Source: a bacterium (GTDB lineage: Bacteria > UBP6 > JAFGXH01). From it: a DNA stretch of 25,221 bases. The DNA is taken from assembly GCA_027064085.1 (NCBI GenBank), contig JAMOQH010000193.1, positions 1 through 25,221 of the forward strand, read 5' to 3'. Positions 6,974 to 14,148 of the stretch are shown here, one piece after another (within the stretch, counting starts at the first letter, position 1; each line of letters begins with the position of its first letter). Under the pieces are notes generated by a model, which saw nothing but the letters and a program-made list of their open reading frames with translations, did not search any database and was not told the DNA's origin. A program made the position numbers and the translations under genes.

Positions 6974-7092
6974 CCATGCAAGGCGTTTTACATGGAATAT
7001 TCAACTAATTTTTATAAAATTATTTTCATATTAATTTTGAGACTAGGTCTCAAAATAATTAAGATTATTTTTTCCATATTTCATTATATTTA
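6974..7092. repeat. Duplicated block, copy A (ArsC-like gene 3' end and flank)
   Basis: This stretch, from CCATGCAAGGCGTTTTACATGG through the hairpin at 7034-7056 into the last codons of the ArsC-like gene, has a diverged and shortened counterpart at 8200-8283 in the same orientation. Copy A is the parent, because it is attached to the intact gene. Confidence 0.55.
7034..7056 (-). terminator. Hairpin downstream of the ArsC-like gene
   Basis: ATTTTGAGAC and GTCTCAAAAT form a perfect ten-base stem with a TAG loop, nine bases after the stop of the ArsC-like gene. The T content lies within the stem and the following T-run is poor, so it is a reasonable but not perfect terminator. Confidence 0.5.
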
Positions 7093-7406
7093 TCTTTATT
7101 AAAACCAATAATTAATTCTTCATTAAATTCAATAACAGGTCTTTTTACAAGTAAAAACTCCTTGCAAAGCCATAATTTCATACCATTTTCATCAAGATTG
7201 AGTTCTTTTAACTTTAAATCCCTATATTTACGGCTTCTTTTATTAAATAAAAGTTCTATTTGAGTGTTTTTTAGCCACTCTTCAATTTTATCACAATCAG
7301 GTGCATCTTTTTTTAAATCAATAAATTCATACTCAATATTCTTTTCTTTAAAATATTTAAAAGCTTTTTTTACTGAACTACATGTTTTAATTCCATATAT
7401 TTTCAT
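7065..7406 (-). CDS. ArsC/Spx-family thioredoxin-fold protein
   Basis: The 113 residues begin MKIYGIKTCSSVKKAFKYF, the opening beta strand and single-cysteine motif (C9) of the ArsC/Spx/YffB family. Later they contain LLVKRPVIEF, the conserved Arg-Pro segment (cis-Pro region). Length and layout fit the short YffB-like group rather than Spx of Bacillus, which has CxxC and about 130 residues. YffB-like proteins are thought to be glutathione- or thiol-dependent reductases, but the substrate is unknown, and arsenate reduction should not be assumed without an ars context. GAGGAG precedes the ATG. The gene is transcribed away from the DUF486 unit. Confidence 0.8.
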   Translation of the reverse strand: MKIYGIKTCSSVKKAFKYFKEKNIEYEFIDLKKDAPDCDKIEEWLKNTQIELLFNKRSRKYRDLKLKELNLDENGMKLWLCKEFLLVKRPVIEFNEELIIGFNKDKYNEIWKK

Positions 7407-7455
7407 TTTTACTCCTCACATAGTATTTGTAAAAATATATTACTTTTTAAGATAT

Positions 7456-7484
7456 TTGCAATTATTTTTTATAAAATATATACT
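7456..7484 (+). promoter_or_regulatory. Promoter for the small ORF and DUF486 gene
   Basis: TTGCAA (7456-7461), a 17-base spacer and TATACT (7479-7484) predict a start near 7491, 18 bases before the GTG at 7509. TTGCAA is self-complementary, so the same hexamer could also serve as the -35 of a divergent promoter for the ArsC-like gene. Confidence 0.45.
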
Positions 7485-7508
7485 AAAACTTAACTAGGTT
7501 GAGGAATT

Positions 7509-7580
7509 GTGAAAACTATATTATATATTTTGCTATTTATCTTAGGGAATTCATGTTTTTATGAAAGAGGTTGTAAGTGA
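7509..7580 (+). CDS. Very small membrane or secreted peptide (23 residues)
   Basis: A GTG start five bases after GAGG begins a 23-residue frame, MKTILYILLFILGNSC followed by seven more residues. Lys at position 2 and a hydrophobic stretch give it the look of a signal peptide, with a Cys at position 16. The residues before the Cys (GNS) are a poor lipobox. Its TGA overlaps the GTG start of the next gene by three bases, so it could serve as a coupling leader peptide or an entericidin-like lipopeptide. It is too short for homology, and I mainly trust the start signal and the overlap. Confidence 0.4.
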   Translation: MKTILYILLFILGNSCFYERGCK

Positions 7581-7945
7581 AAGTATATTTAACAATTGGA
7601 CTCCTTATTTTATCCAATACATTTATGACAGTTGCATGGTATGGACATTTAAAGTTTTCTGAATGGAAATGTTTTAATAAACTAGGCTTATTCTCTATTG
7701 TAATTATAAGCTGGTCTATTGCTTTATTTGAATATGCCTTTCAGGTACCTGCAAATAAAATTGGTTTTGAAGGTAATGGTGGTCCTTTCACTTTAGTTCA
7801 GTTAAAGGTAATTCAAGAGGTAATAACTCTGATTGTATTTACTGGATTTACCTTGTTAGCATTTAAGAATCAATCTTTGAAATGGAATCATGGTGTTGCA
7901 TTTTTATTAATTATTTTGGCTGTTTATTTTGTTTTTAGAGATTAG
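7577..7945 (+). CDS. DUF486-family small membrane protein
   Basis: This 122-residue integral membrane protein has four hydrophobic segments (about 4-22, 36-54, 80-98 and 104-120). It carries the DUF486 hallmarks MTVAWYGHLKF, ALFEYAFQVPANKIG, LKVIQEVITLIVF and AVYFVFRD. DUF486 proteins resemble one half of drug/metabolite (DMT) transporters, and no substrate is established. The GTG start overlaps the stop of the tiny upstream frame, with a moderate AGAGG before it. Length is normal for the family and nothing appears truncated. Confidence 0.85.
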   Translation: MKVYLTIGLLILSNTFMTVAWYGHLKFSEWKCFNKLGLFSIVIISWSIALFEYAFQVPANKIGFEGNGGPFTLVQLKVIQEVITLIVFTGFTLLAFKNQSLKWNHGVAFLLIILAVYFVFRD

Positions 7946-8055
7946 TGTAATTTAATTTTAGGAACTATAATACTTCATATTAGGATTATTAATTAAGTAT
8001 GCTTTTTATTAAGTATTTATCTCTGATTCTTATAAGGAAAGAATTGAAGCTTTAA

Positions 8056-8181
8056 ATGATAAATATCAATGACTCAGTTGTTGAAATGACTTTGCTAGAA
8101 AATAATACCCAAATTTTTGCTAGTAAGTATCAGATATGGTATTTACCTAATAAGAAGGTATTGATTGGTGTGTTGGACTGA
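8056..8181 (+). pseudogene. 3' remnant resembling a DUF1016/YhcG-type nuclease
   Basis: The frame from ATG 8056 to TGA 8181 reads as 41 residues. It includes INDSVVEMTLLENNTQIF and ASKYQIWYLPNKKVL, which resemble the end of DUF1016 (PDDEXK, YhcG-like) proteins, where a VVEY...-type strand is followed by SKYxLxLP. A preceding in-frame TAA and a neighbouring open stretch in another frame (8013-8072) show that the rest of the gene is broken or gone. No Shine-Dalgarno precedes the ATG. DUF1016 genes are often linked to mobile defence islands, so loss of one here is plausible. The family call rests on a short segment. Confidence 0.4.
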
Positions 8182-8184
8182 GGC

Positions 8185-8202
8185 TAGGGGCCGTTTCAAC
8201 CA
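8185..8202 (+). repeat. 18-base dispersed repeat, copy 2
   Basis: TAGGGGCCGTTTCAACCA matches 17 of 18 bases of the minus-strand motif at 4120-4103. It starts three bases after the stop codon of the DUF1016-like remnant and runs directly into the duplicated block at 8200-8283. Confidence 0.5.
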
Positions 8203-8283
8203 CCAAAAGGGTGTTTTACACGGATTTTTGAGCCTAAGTCTCAAAAATGAAAGTTTGTTTTTCATATTTCATTGTATTTATCA
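8200..8283. repeat. Duplicated block, copy B (ArsC-like 3' flank and last codons, decayed)
   Basis: GGGTGTTTTACACGGA matches the copy A element with a few changes. The ATTTTTGAG/CTCAAAAAT hairpin (8224-8248) matches the hairpin at 7034-7056. CATATTTCATTGTATTTATC (8263-8282) matches the ArsC-like gene's terminal codons (DKYNEIW, minus strand) with one base change. About 35 bases present in copy A are missing. A frameshift removes the Trp codon, so this is a relic and not a gene. Confidence 0.55.
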
Positions 8284-8361
8284 CTTAAACTTCTTCAAGT
8301 AGTAAGATTTTTTGAATAAAGGTATTAATTTCTTAGTCTAAGCTTTTATTTGGGAGATAAA

Positions 8362-8859
8362 ATGAGAAAATTTAGTATTCTAATAGTATTAATCCTTACT
8401 GTTTTTATTGTTTCTTGTGGAGAAGATAGTAATTATGATGGTTTTTATGAAACTACTAAGTATGAAAAACAAGAAAATTCATGCTCTGGTGAATTTAGAC
8501 CTATTTCCTATGATGATTTTGAGTTTTTTACTTTAAGAGAAGAAAGCATAATGGGGACAAAATTTAATGAAATGTATAAATGCAAAAGTAATGATAAATC
8601 TAGTTGTGAAACTGAATTTGGAACTATGCTTGATGAATATGAAGAAGCACAAGGATATGGTAATGAAAAAGAGTGTGTTGTCGGTAAGGTATCATATAAA
8701 ATCGAGTCTATTTCAGGTGGAGTAAGGATTACAAGAATGCATAGAAGTATAAAATTTACCAATATAGAATTAAAGGATTGTGATACTGAATTAATGAAGG
8801 GGCATGAAGATGAATTAAAATGTGAAAAAGTTTTTGTTAGGGAAGCTAAAAAGCTATGA
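8362..8859 (+). CDS. Lipoprotein of unknown function
   Basis: The start is ATG 8362 after GGGAGA. An in-frame TTG four codons earlier overlaps that site. The 165-residue product has a lipoprotein signal ending FIVSC (C19) and a mature part with seven more cysteines, acidic patches and no recognisable domain. Even cysteine content suggests disulfides in the periplasm. I do not recognise a family. It stands alone between decayed DNA and the convergent dtd gene, and has the same GGGAGA-ATG start style as the LRR lipoprotein and the receptor remnant. Confidence 0.7.
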   Translation: MRKFSILIVLILTVFIVSCGEDSNYDGFYETTKYEKQENSCSGEFRPISYDDFEFFTLREESIMGTKFNEMYKCKSNDKSSCETEFGTMLDEYEEAQGYGNEKECVVGKVSYKIESISGGVRITRMHRSIKFTNIELKDCDTELMKGHEDELKCEKVFVREAKKL

Positions 8860-8916
8860 TTTTTGCATGTGTCTGTAAAAAAGTTTCAATGAGTTTATTT
8901 TAGTAAAATGGAAAAC

Positions 8917-8931
8917 TCTGCCATAGGCAGA
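8917..8931. terminator. Short hairpin between convergent genes
   Basis: TCTGCC and GGCAGA form a six-base stem with an ATA loop in the 98-base gap between the convergent lipoprotein and dtd genes. Flanking AACTC/GAGTT may extend it. On the minus strand it is followed by GTTTT, so it may end dtd transcription, but the T-run is weak. Confidence 0.4.
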
Positions 8932-8957
8932 TGGAGTTATGAAAATAAATATTAATT

Positions 8958-9410
8958 TTAATAAAATTTCCTATCACTATCAAGAAAAATTGTAACGGGA
9001 CCATCATTTATGAGTGAAATATCCATCATTGCTTGAAATTTACCAGTTTTTATGTTTGGATACTCATGTTTAAACCTTTTAATGAATTCTTTAAAGTAGA
9101 GCTTGGCTTTACTTACGGGCATTGAACGACTGAAAGAAGGGCGTCTGCCTTTTCTTGTATCCCCATAGAGTGTAAATTGAGACACAATTAATAAATCAAG
9201 ATTTAGGTCAAGTAATGATTTATCAAAGTTACCATCTTCATTTTCAAAAATTCTTAGATTTAATGTTTTATTAATTATATAGTCAAAATCTTTATTTGTA
9301 TCATCTTCATGAATTGCAACAAAAAGCAAGATGCCTTTATTTATTGATGAAATAACTTCTTTTTCAACTGTTACTGATGCTGACTTTACTCTTTGGATTA
9401 ATCCTCTCAT
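8958..9410 (-). CDS. dtd: D-aminoacyl-tRNA deacylase
   Basis: DTD hydrolyses D-amino acids (and Gly) mischarged on tRNA, keeping them out of translation. The 150 residues are the usual length. The two family motifs are clear: SQFTLYGD (77-84) with the following TRKGRRPSFS, and NDGPVT (135-140), which holds the Gly-Pro that acts across the dimer. The start follows AGGA at a good distance. It lies 60 bases downstream of the GGDEF-EAL gene on the same strand and may be cotranscribed with it, although the gap leaves room for its own promoter. Confidence 0.95.
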   Translation of the reverse strand: MRGLIQRVKSASVTVEKEVISSINKGILLFVAIHEDDTNKDFDYIINKTLNLRIFENEDGNFDKSLLDLNLDLLIVSQFTLYGDTRKGRRPSFSRSMPVSKAKLYFKEFIKRFKHEYPNIKTGKFQAMMDISLINDGPVTIFLDSDRKFY

Positions 9411-9470
9411 TACATATCCTAAAATATTTTATTGTTATAACATATTCTGACAGTAAATTATAATTTGTAG

Positions 9471-11333
9471 TTACTTTTTAGGAGAATTTTCTTCTATAAT
9501 TAAGTTTTCTATCTCCTGTTTGCTTACCGGTTTTGAATAATAATATCCTTGATATAATTTACAGCCACTTTCTTCTAAAAAATCTTTTTGATATTTTGTT
9601 TCTATACCTTCTGCAATTATTTCAAGGTTTAAATTCTGACTCATTGCTATAATTGCCTTGATTATTGGTTTATCATCTTCGTTTTCTTCAAGTTTCCAAA
9701 TAAACGACTTATCTATTTTTACTTTATCTACATTAAATTGTTTTAAATAGGCTAAAGAGGAGTAGCCTGTACCAAAATCATCTATACTGATTTTTACACC
9801 TATTTGTTTTAATAGGCTTATTTTATCAATAATAGAATTATCTTGTTCCATTAATCCTGTTTCTGTTATCTCTAATTCTAGGTATTTAGGGTCAATTTGT
9901 GTGTTTTCAATAATTGTTTTTATTCTTTCTACAATATTTGGTTGCTTAAATTGTAATGTAGCCATATTAACGGAGATAGATAGCTTTTTACCATTATCAT
10001 GCCATTGTTTTAAATCTTTACAAGCTTTTTCTAGTATCCACTCTCCAATTTCAACAATTAATCCACTTTCTTCTGCAATAGGAATAAATTGGTCAGGAAA
10101 GATCATTTCATTGTTAAGCTTCCATCTAATTAGTGCCTCTAAACCTAATATTTTATTATCTTTTATATCTGTTTGTGGTTGATAATGAATAATCAATTCA
10201 TTTTTTGAAATTGCTTTTCTAAGTTTATTTTTGATATCAATTTTTTGTGTTATAATATCTTTTAAATCAAGATGATAGTATTGAATTCTATTTTTCCCTT
10301 CTTTTTTGGCTTTATACATTGCAATATCAGCATGTGTGATTAATTCTTTTCTTGTATTAGAGTTGTCAGGATAAATACTAACTCCTATACTTGCTGTAAT
10401 TTCAAATTCGTGTTGATTTACGGTATAAGGGATGTTAAATAATTTTAGTATATTATTATTTATTTTATTTTTTAATTTATCAAATGAATAATTATATTCC
10501 ATAAACAATATAAATTCATCACCTCCAAATCTTGCTATTTGATAATATTGAGAAGCAGTTTCTTTTAGTTTATTTGATATTTCTATTAAAAGTTTGTCTC
10601 CTGCATCATGTCCTAATCTATCATTTATTTCTTTGAAATTATCTAAATCAATAAATAATAATGCTATTTTATTGTTATTGTGTTGTTCTAGTATTTCAGT
10701 TAGGGCTTCTTGTAAGCCTGCTCTATTTAATAGATTTGTTAAAGAATCATGTGTTGCATTATATAGTAATTCTTTTTTGGTTTGATTTAAAAATGTCATA
10801 TTTAGGTAAGTTAAATATCCTACAGCAAGAACCATAACCAAAGTATTGTATATTACATTTAGTATTAATGAAACATTGTCAGGATTACCTGTTATTGGAG
10901 TATAGATTCCAGAATATTGTAATATTGCTAGGAGTATAACATAAATGGTAAAAGAAATACTAGTAAGTAAGGCATATTTAGGTTTTATTAAAGTTCCACT
11001 AACTAAAACTATCCAAATAAATAAATTATTACTTGCCGATAATGCTCCTTTAAATAAAAAAACTGCAAGAATTACAACAACTGTAGTCCCTATTATATAT
11101 ATTTTTAAGCCTTTTTGGGTATTTCCTTTTTTAGATATTTTATAAACAATATAGCTAAATGGATACATAAACATTGGAAATAGAGCTGTAAATAGTATTT
11201 TATTTTTAGGGAAATTAAAATATAAGTAAACTGATGTTATTGTAATCGTAATAAGTGTACTAATAACTAAGCCAATAATTAATAAATAGCTAAATAGCTT
11301 ATGTCTTCCTTTTTTTTCTTTTAGCTCATACAT
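9471..11333 (-). CDS. Membrane-bound GGDEF-EAL cyclic-di-GMP protein
   Basis: I start the gene at ATG 11333, just after GGGGG. An in-frame TTG 18 codons upstream lacks a ribosome site. The 620 residues comprise about six membrane helices (roughly 14-185), a GGDEF diguanylate cyclase domain with an intact GGDEF (270-274), and an EAL phosphodiesterase domain with EAL (399-401), DDFGTGYSSL (518-527) and EGIET (575-579). Both catalytic signatures look complete, so synthesis and hydrolysis of c-di-GMP are both possible. The RxxD inhibitory site expected a few residues before GGDEF is absent. The helices do not match MHYT or MASE signatures I can name, so the sensed signal is unknown. Confidence 0.9.
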   Translation of the reverse strand: MYELKEKKGRHKLFSYLLIIGLVISTLITITITSVYLYFNFPKNKILFTALFPMFMYPFSYIVYKISKKGNTQKGLKIYIIGTTVVVILAVFLFKGALSASNNLFIWIVLVSGTLIKPKYALLTSISFTIYVILLAILQYSGIYTPITGNPDNVSLILNVIYNTLVMVLAVGYLTYLNMTFLNQTKKELLYNATHDSLTNLLNRAGLQEALTEILEQHNNNKIALLFIDLDNFKEINDRLGHDAGDKLLIEISNKLKETASQYYQIARFGGDEFILFMEYNYSFDKLKNKINNNILKLFNIPYTVNQHEFEITASIGVSIYPDNSNTRKELITHADIAMYKAKKEGKNRIQYYHLDLKDIITQKIDIKNKLRKAISKNELIIHYQPQTDIKDNKILGLEALIRWKLNNEMIFPDQFIPIAEESGLIVEIGEWILEKACKDLKQWHDNGKKLSISVNMATLQFKQPNIVERIKTIIENTQIDPKYLELEITETGLMEQDNSIIDKISLLKQIGVKISIDDFGTGYSSLAYLKQFNVDKVKIDKSFIWKLEENEDDKPIIKAIIAMSQNLNLEIIAEGIETKYQKDFLEESGCKLYQGYYYSKPVSKQEIENLIIEENSPKK

Positions 11334-11402
11334 TTTCCCCCAAATATAAAGCGAACGAAGCTTATCATAGTTTTTAAATAAATACAAATAAAAGCCTTAT
11401 TC

Positions 11403-11430
11403 TTGCTTTAATTTTTATTCTGATTATAAT
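11403..11430 (+). promoter_or_regulatory. Promoter for hemW and the downstream lipoprotein
   Basis: TTGCTT (11403-11408), 16 bases, then a consensus TATAAT (11425-11430) predict a start near 11437. This is upstream of all candidate hemW start codons. Confidence 0.45.
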
Positions 11431-11496
11431 GTTAAAAAGTATATGTAATAATCGTATCAATTTATTATGTATCATACAGGTTTAATGACGGAGAAC

Positions 11497-12636
11497 ATGA
11501 AAAATCCTTTTATAAATAAAGAGTATGGTTTGTATGTACATATTCCTTTTTGTGCTAAAAAATGTTTTTATTGTGCTTTTAATGTAAATATCTTAAAAAA
11601 TATTCCAGAAAGTGATTATTTAGATAAATTGATACAAGAATTAAGCTTTTATAATAAAAAATGGAAAACTGTTTACATTGGAGGTGGAACTCCTAATTTA
11701 GTAACTAATGATTTTTATTTAAAATTATTTAAACATCTTGATGTTACCAACATAGAAGAAGTAACAATTGAGCTTAACCCAGAATTTGTAACTAAAAAAC
11801 AAATAGATTTTTATAAATCACTTGGTGTAAATAGGTTTTCTTTGGGAATACAAACATTTAATGAAAATGGACTTACGGTTCTAGGGAGAAATCACAATAA
11901 AAAGCAGGCTTTAGATGCTTGTTTCCTATTAAAAAATGAAAATTATTCTTTTGACTTAATATATGGTTATCCTACTCAAACGATTAGTGAATTAAAAATG
12001 GATTTAGAGTTTATAAAAAAGTTTTCACCTCCACATTTGTCTATTTATAACTTATCTTATGAAAAGGGAGCATTTTTCTATAAGTGGAGAAAAAAGGGAA
12101 AAATCCAAGCTCTTGATGATGAAATTGAGCTTAAAATGTATAATCTAATAAATGAAAGTGTTGAAAAAACAGGATTAAAAAGATATGAAATTTCAAATTT
12201 TGCAAAAGTGGGTTATGAATCAAAACATAATATGCTTTATTGGACATCTTATCCTTATATAGGAGTAGGAACGGGTGCTCATTCTTATTATTATGATAAA
12301 GATACTGTTGTAAGGTCTGAAAATGAGAAAAAACTAAGAAATTATTTAAGTAATAGTGTTAAAGAGATTAAAACGCTAAATATTTTAACTAAAAAAGACT
12401 ATGTTTTTGACAAGTTCTACAGTGAAATGAGAAAATTATATATTAATTATGATGATTTTTTACTCCAAACGGGAGTTAATTTATTTAACTTATTTAAAGA
12501 TAATAATAATTATGAGTCTCTCAGAAAGTTTATTGAGTTTAGAGAAAATCTAATTTATTTTACTGATATGGGAGTTATTAATTCTGATTCGGTTTTTGAA
12601 GTATTTTATAATATAATTGAAAATATGGAGATATAA
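11497..12636 (+). CDS. hemW: HemW-type radical SAM protein
   Basis: This protein of the HemN/HemW radical SAM family was formerly annotated as coproporphyrinogen III oxidase. HemW members are now regarded as haem chaperones. The motif HIPFCAKKCFYCAFN gives Cx3Cx2C (C19, C23, C26 from this start) for the [4Fe-4S] cluster. GGGTPN, the ELNPE segment and GIQTFNENGL follow in the usual order, with a C-terminal HemN_C-like part. I use ATG 11497, after GGAG. ATG 11485 and 11467 are in frame and would add 4 or 10 residues. No other haem synthesis gene is nearby, so whether haem is made or scavenged is open. Confidence 0.85.
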   Translation: MKNPFINKEYGLYVHIPFCAKKCFYCAFNVNILKNIPESDYLDKLIQELSFYNKKWKTVYIGGGTPNLVTNDFYLKLFKHLDVTNIEEVTIELNPEFVTKKQIDFYKSLGVNRFSLGIQTFNENGLTVLGRNHNKKQALDACFLLKNENYSFDLIYGYPTQTISELKMDLEFIKKFSPPHLSIYNLSYEKGAFFYKWRKKGKIQALDDEIELKMYNLINESVEKTGLKRYEISNFAKVGYESKHNMLYWTSYPYIGVGTGAHSYYYDKDTVVRSENEKKLRNYLSNSVKEIKTLNILTKKDYVFDKFYSEMRKLYINYDDFLLQTGVNLFNLFKDNNNYESLRKFIEFRENLIYFTDMGVINSDSVFEVFYNIIENMEI

Positions 12637-14148
12637 TTGAAAATTTTTTTCTTTTTTATTGTAGTTTTTTTGATACTGTCGTGTGGTAATGAAACTGATA
12701 AGAGCTATATCATTGAAAAATGTGTAAAACCAAGTGATTGTAATGATAATTTCGAGTGTAAGTTTAATGATTTACAAGCTCTTGATGGGGAGTGTAGTAA
12801 ACGAATTGACTGTGAATATTCTTATGAATGTGATAATAATAGAACTTGTCAAAAAGATTATGATTTAAATAAAAATTTTTGTGGAAACAATAAAAGGTTT
12901 TCTGTTTTTACAAAAAGTTTAAATAATGCTTATTTATACAAAGAGTATTTTCAAAAAATTGAATTATCTTACCCACAAGGTGAGTATTTTTTTAGTATTA
13001 TCAAAGGAGAGCTACCTAAAGGAATAAATTTAAGTAAAAACGGTGTTCTTAGTGGATTAGCAGATGATGAAATTAAAGAATATAGCTTTACTATTGAAGT
13101 GCTTAATGCTCCAGAAAATAGTAATATATTCTATAATTATAAAAAGTTAGAAAAAGAATTTACTATAAAATTATTTGATAATGATCCTTGCAATTATAAA
13201 TGTAATGAATACCAAATTTGTAATAATGATAATCAAACTTGTGAGGAAACAGCTATCCCTAGTGGCTTAACTAGGATATATACTGAAAATAATGATATTT
13301 ATCAAGGAAATTTGATATCAGTTTATGACCATAGTAAATGGTGGTGGGATAGCAGTGATGAATTTACTTATGCATTATTTATAGAGGATGGTTTTCAAAA
13401 TACCGGAGATAGAAGCGTTATGATAATTTCATCTTATCAAATAAATAAGATAGAAACTTCAAGTAATTATTTAAGTATTGAAAACTATTTAAACTTCTTG
13501 AAAACCAATAACTTTTTATTGAAATTACCATTTAATGAAGAAGTTTTTGTAATAGAAGGTAATGAAGGCTATCATAAAGAAGAAAGTGGCTATGGAGATT
13601 TTGCTTATGATTTTGTTATAAATGATGTTAATGAAAACAATTTTCAAAATGATGGTTTAAATAACGAAGATTATTATATTTATAATAAACCAGTTTATTT
13701 ACCCATTGAAGCTACTGTTTTTGAAATTCATGACAATCATCCTGATAATGTACCAGGGGAGTATATTGATGAATCTGAAGCAAATATGCTTGGTGTGAAA
13801 TTAAATGGAAATTATTATGTTTATTTATTACATTTAAAAGAAAACTCAATACCTATGCTTGAAAACAATAATTGTGAAAGGGATATTAATGATGTTAAGT
13901 GTATCAAAGTAGGTGATGTACTTGAAGAAGGTACCTACATAGGGAGAGTAGGGAATAGTGGAGTTAGTTTGTTACCTCATTTACACTTAACTATGTTTGT
14001 TTATGATATAAATAATATTGATAATGTAAGAATGTGGAGTATTCCTTCATTGTTTAAAAATTTAGAACAAAATGTAAATGGAGAATTAAGTTATTATGAT
14101 TTTTATCAGCCTAAAACTGGAGATTATTTAAAAAATAATGAAAATTAA
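12637..14148 (+). CDS. Lipoprotein with Cys-rich, Ig-like and M23 peptidase-like domains
   Basis: A TTG start six bases after GGAG directly follows the hemW stop, so the two are coupled. The 503-residue product has a lipoprotein signal ending LILSC (C16). Next comes a Cys-rich segment (about 24-83) of the CxxDxDC type common in myxobacterial lipoproteins. A putative-Ig-like (He_PIG) domain with LPKGINLSKNGVLSGLA follows near 126-185, then a second Cys patch. A C-terminal LytM/M23-like domain spans about 310-475. In that domain D325, H399 and H448-L-H450 match the Asp ligand, a catalytic His and the HxH pair. The expected first His ligand of HxxxD is D321 instead. It may be an atypical zinc peptidase or an inactive peptidoglycan binder. 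Confidence 0.75.
   Translation: MKIFFFFIVVFLILSCGNETDKSYIIEKCVKPSDCNDNFECKFNDLQALDGECSKRIDCEYSYECDNNRTCQKDYDLNKNFCGNNKRFSVFTKSLNNAYLYKEYFQKIELSYPQGEYFFSIIKGELPKGINLSKNGVLSGLADDEIKEYSFTIEVLNAPENSNIFYNYKKLEKEFTIKLFDNDPCNYKCNEYQICNNDNQTCEETAIPSGLTRIYTENNDIYQGNLISVYDHSKWWWDSSDEFTYALFIEDGFQNTGDRSVMIISSYQINKIETSSNYLSIENYLNFLKTNNFLLKLPFNEEVFVIEGNEGYHKEESGYGDFAYDFVINDVNENNFQNDGLNNEDYYIYNKPVYLPIEATVFEIHDNHPDNVPGEYIDESEANMLGVKLNGNYYVYLLHLKENSIPMLENNNCERDINDVKCIKVGDVLEEGTYIGRVGNSGVSLLPHLHLTMFVYDINNIDNVRMWSIPSLFKNLEQNVNGELSYYDFYQPKTGDYLKNNEN

Noticed and set aside
4068-8283. A complete mobile element carrying vor, ArsC-like and DUF486 genes between the inverted 18-base motifs
   Set aside because: No transposase, target-site duplication or extended terminal repeats are visible, and vor is a core metabolic operon. 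The repeats are reported but not called an element.
11467-11496. Longer hemW start at ATG 11467
   Set aside because: No ribosome site precedes it and the extra residues are not typical of the family. ATG 11497 has GGAG close by, although ATG 11485 cannot be fully excluded.
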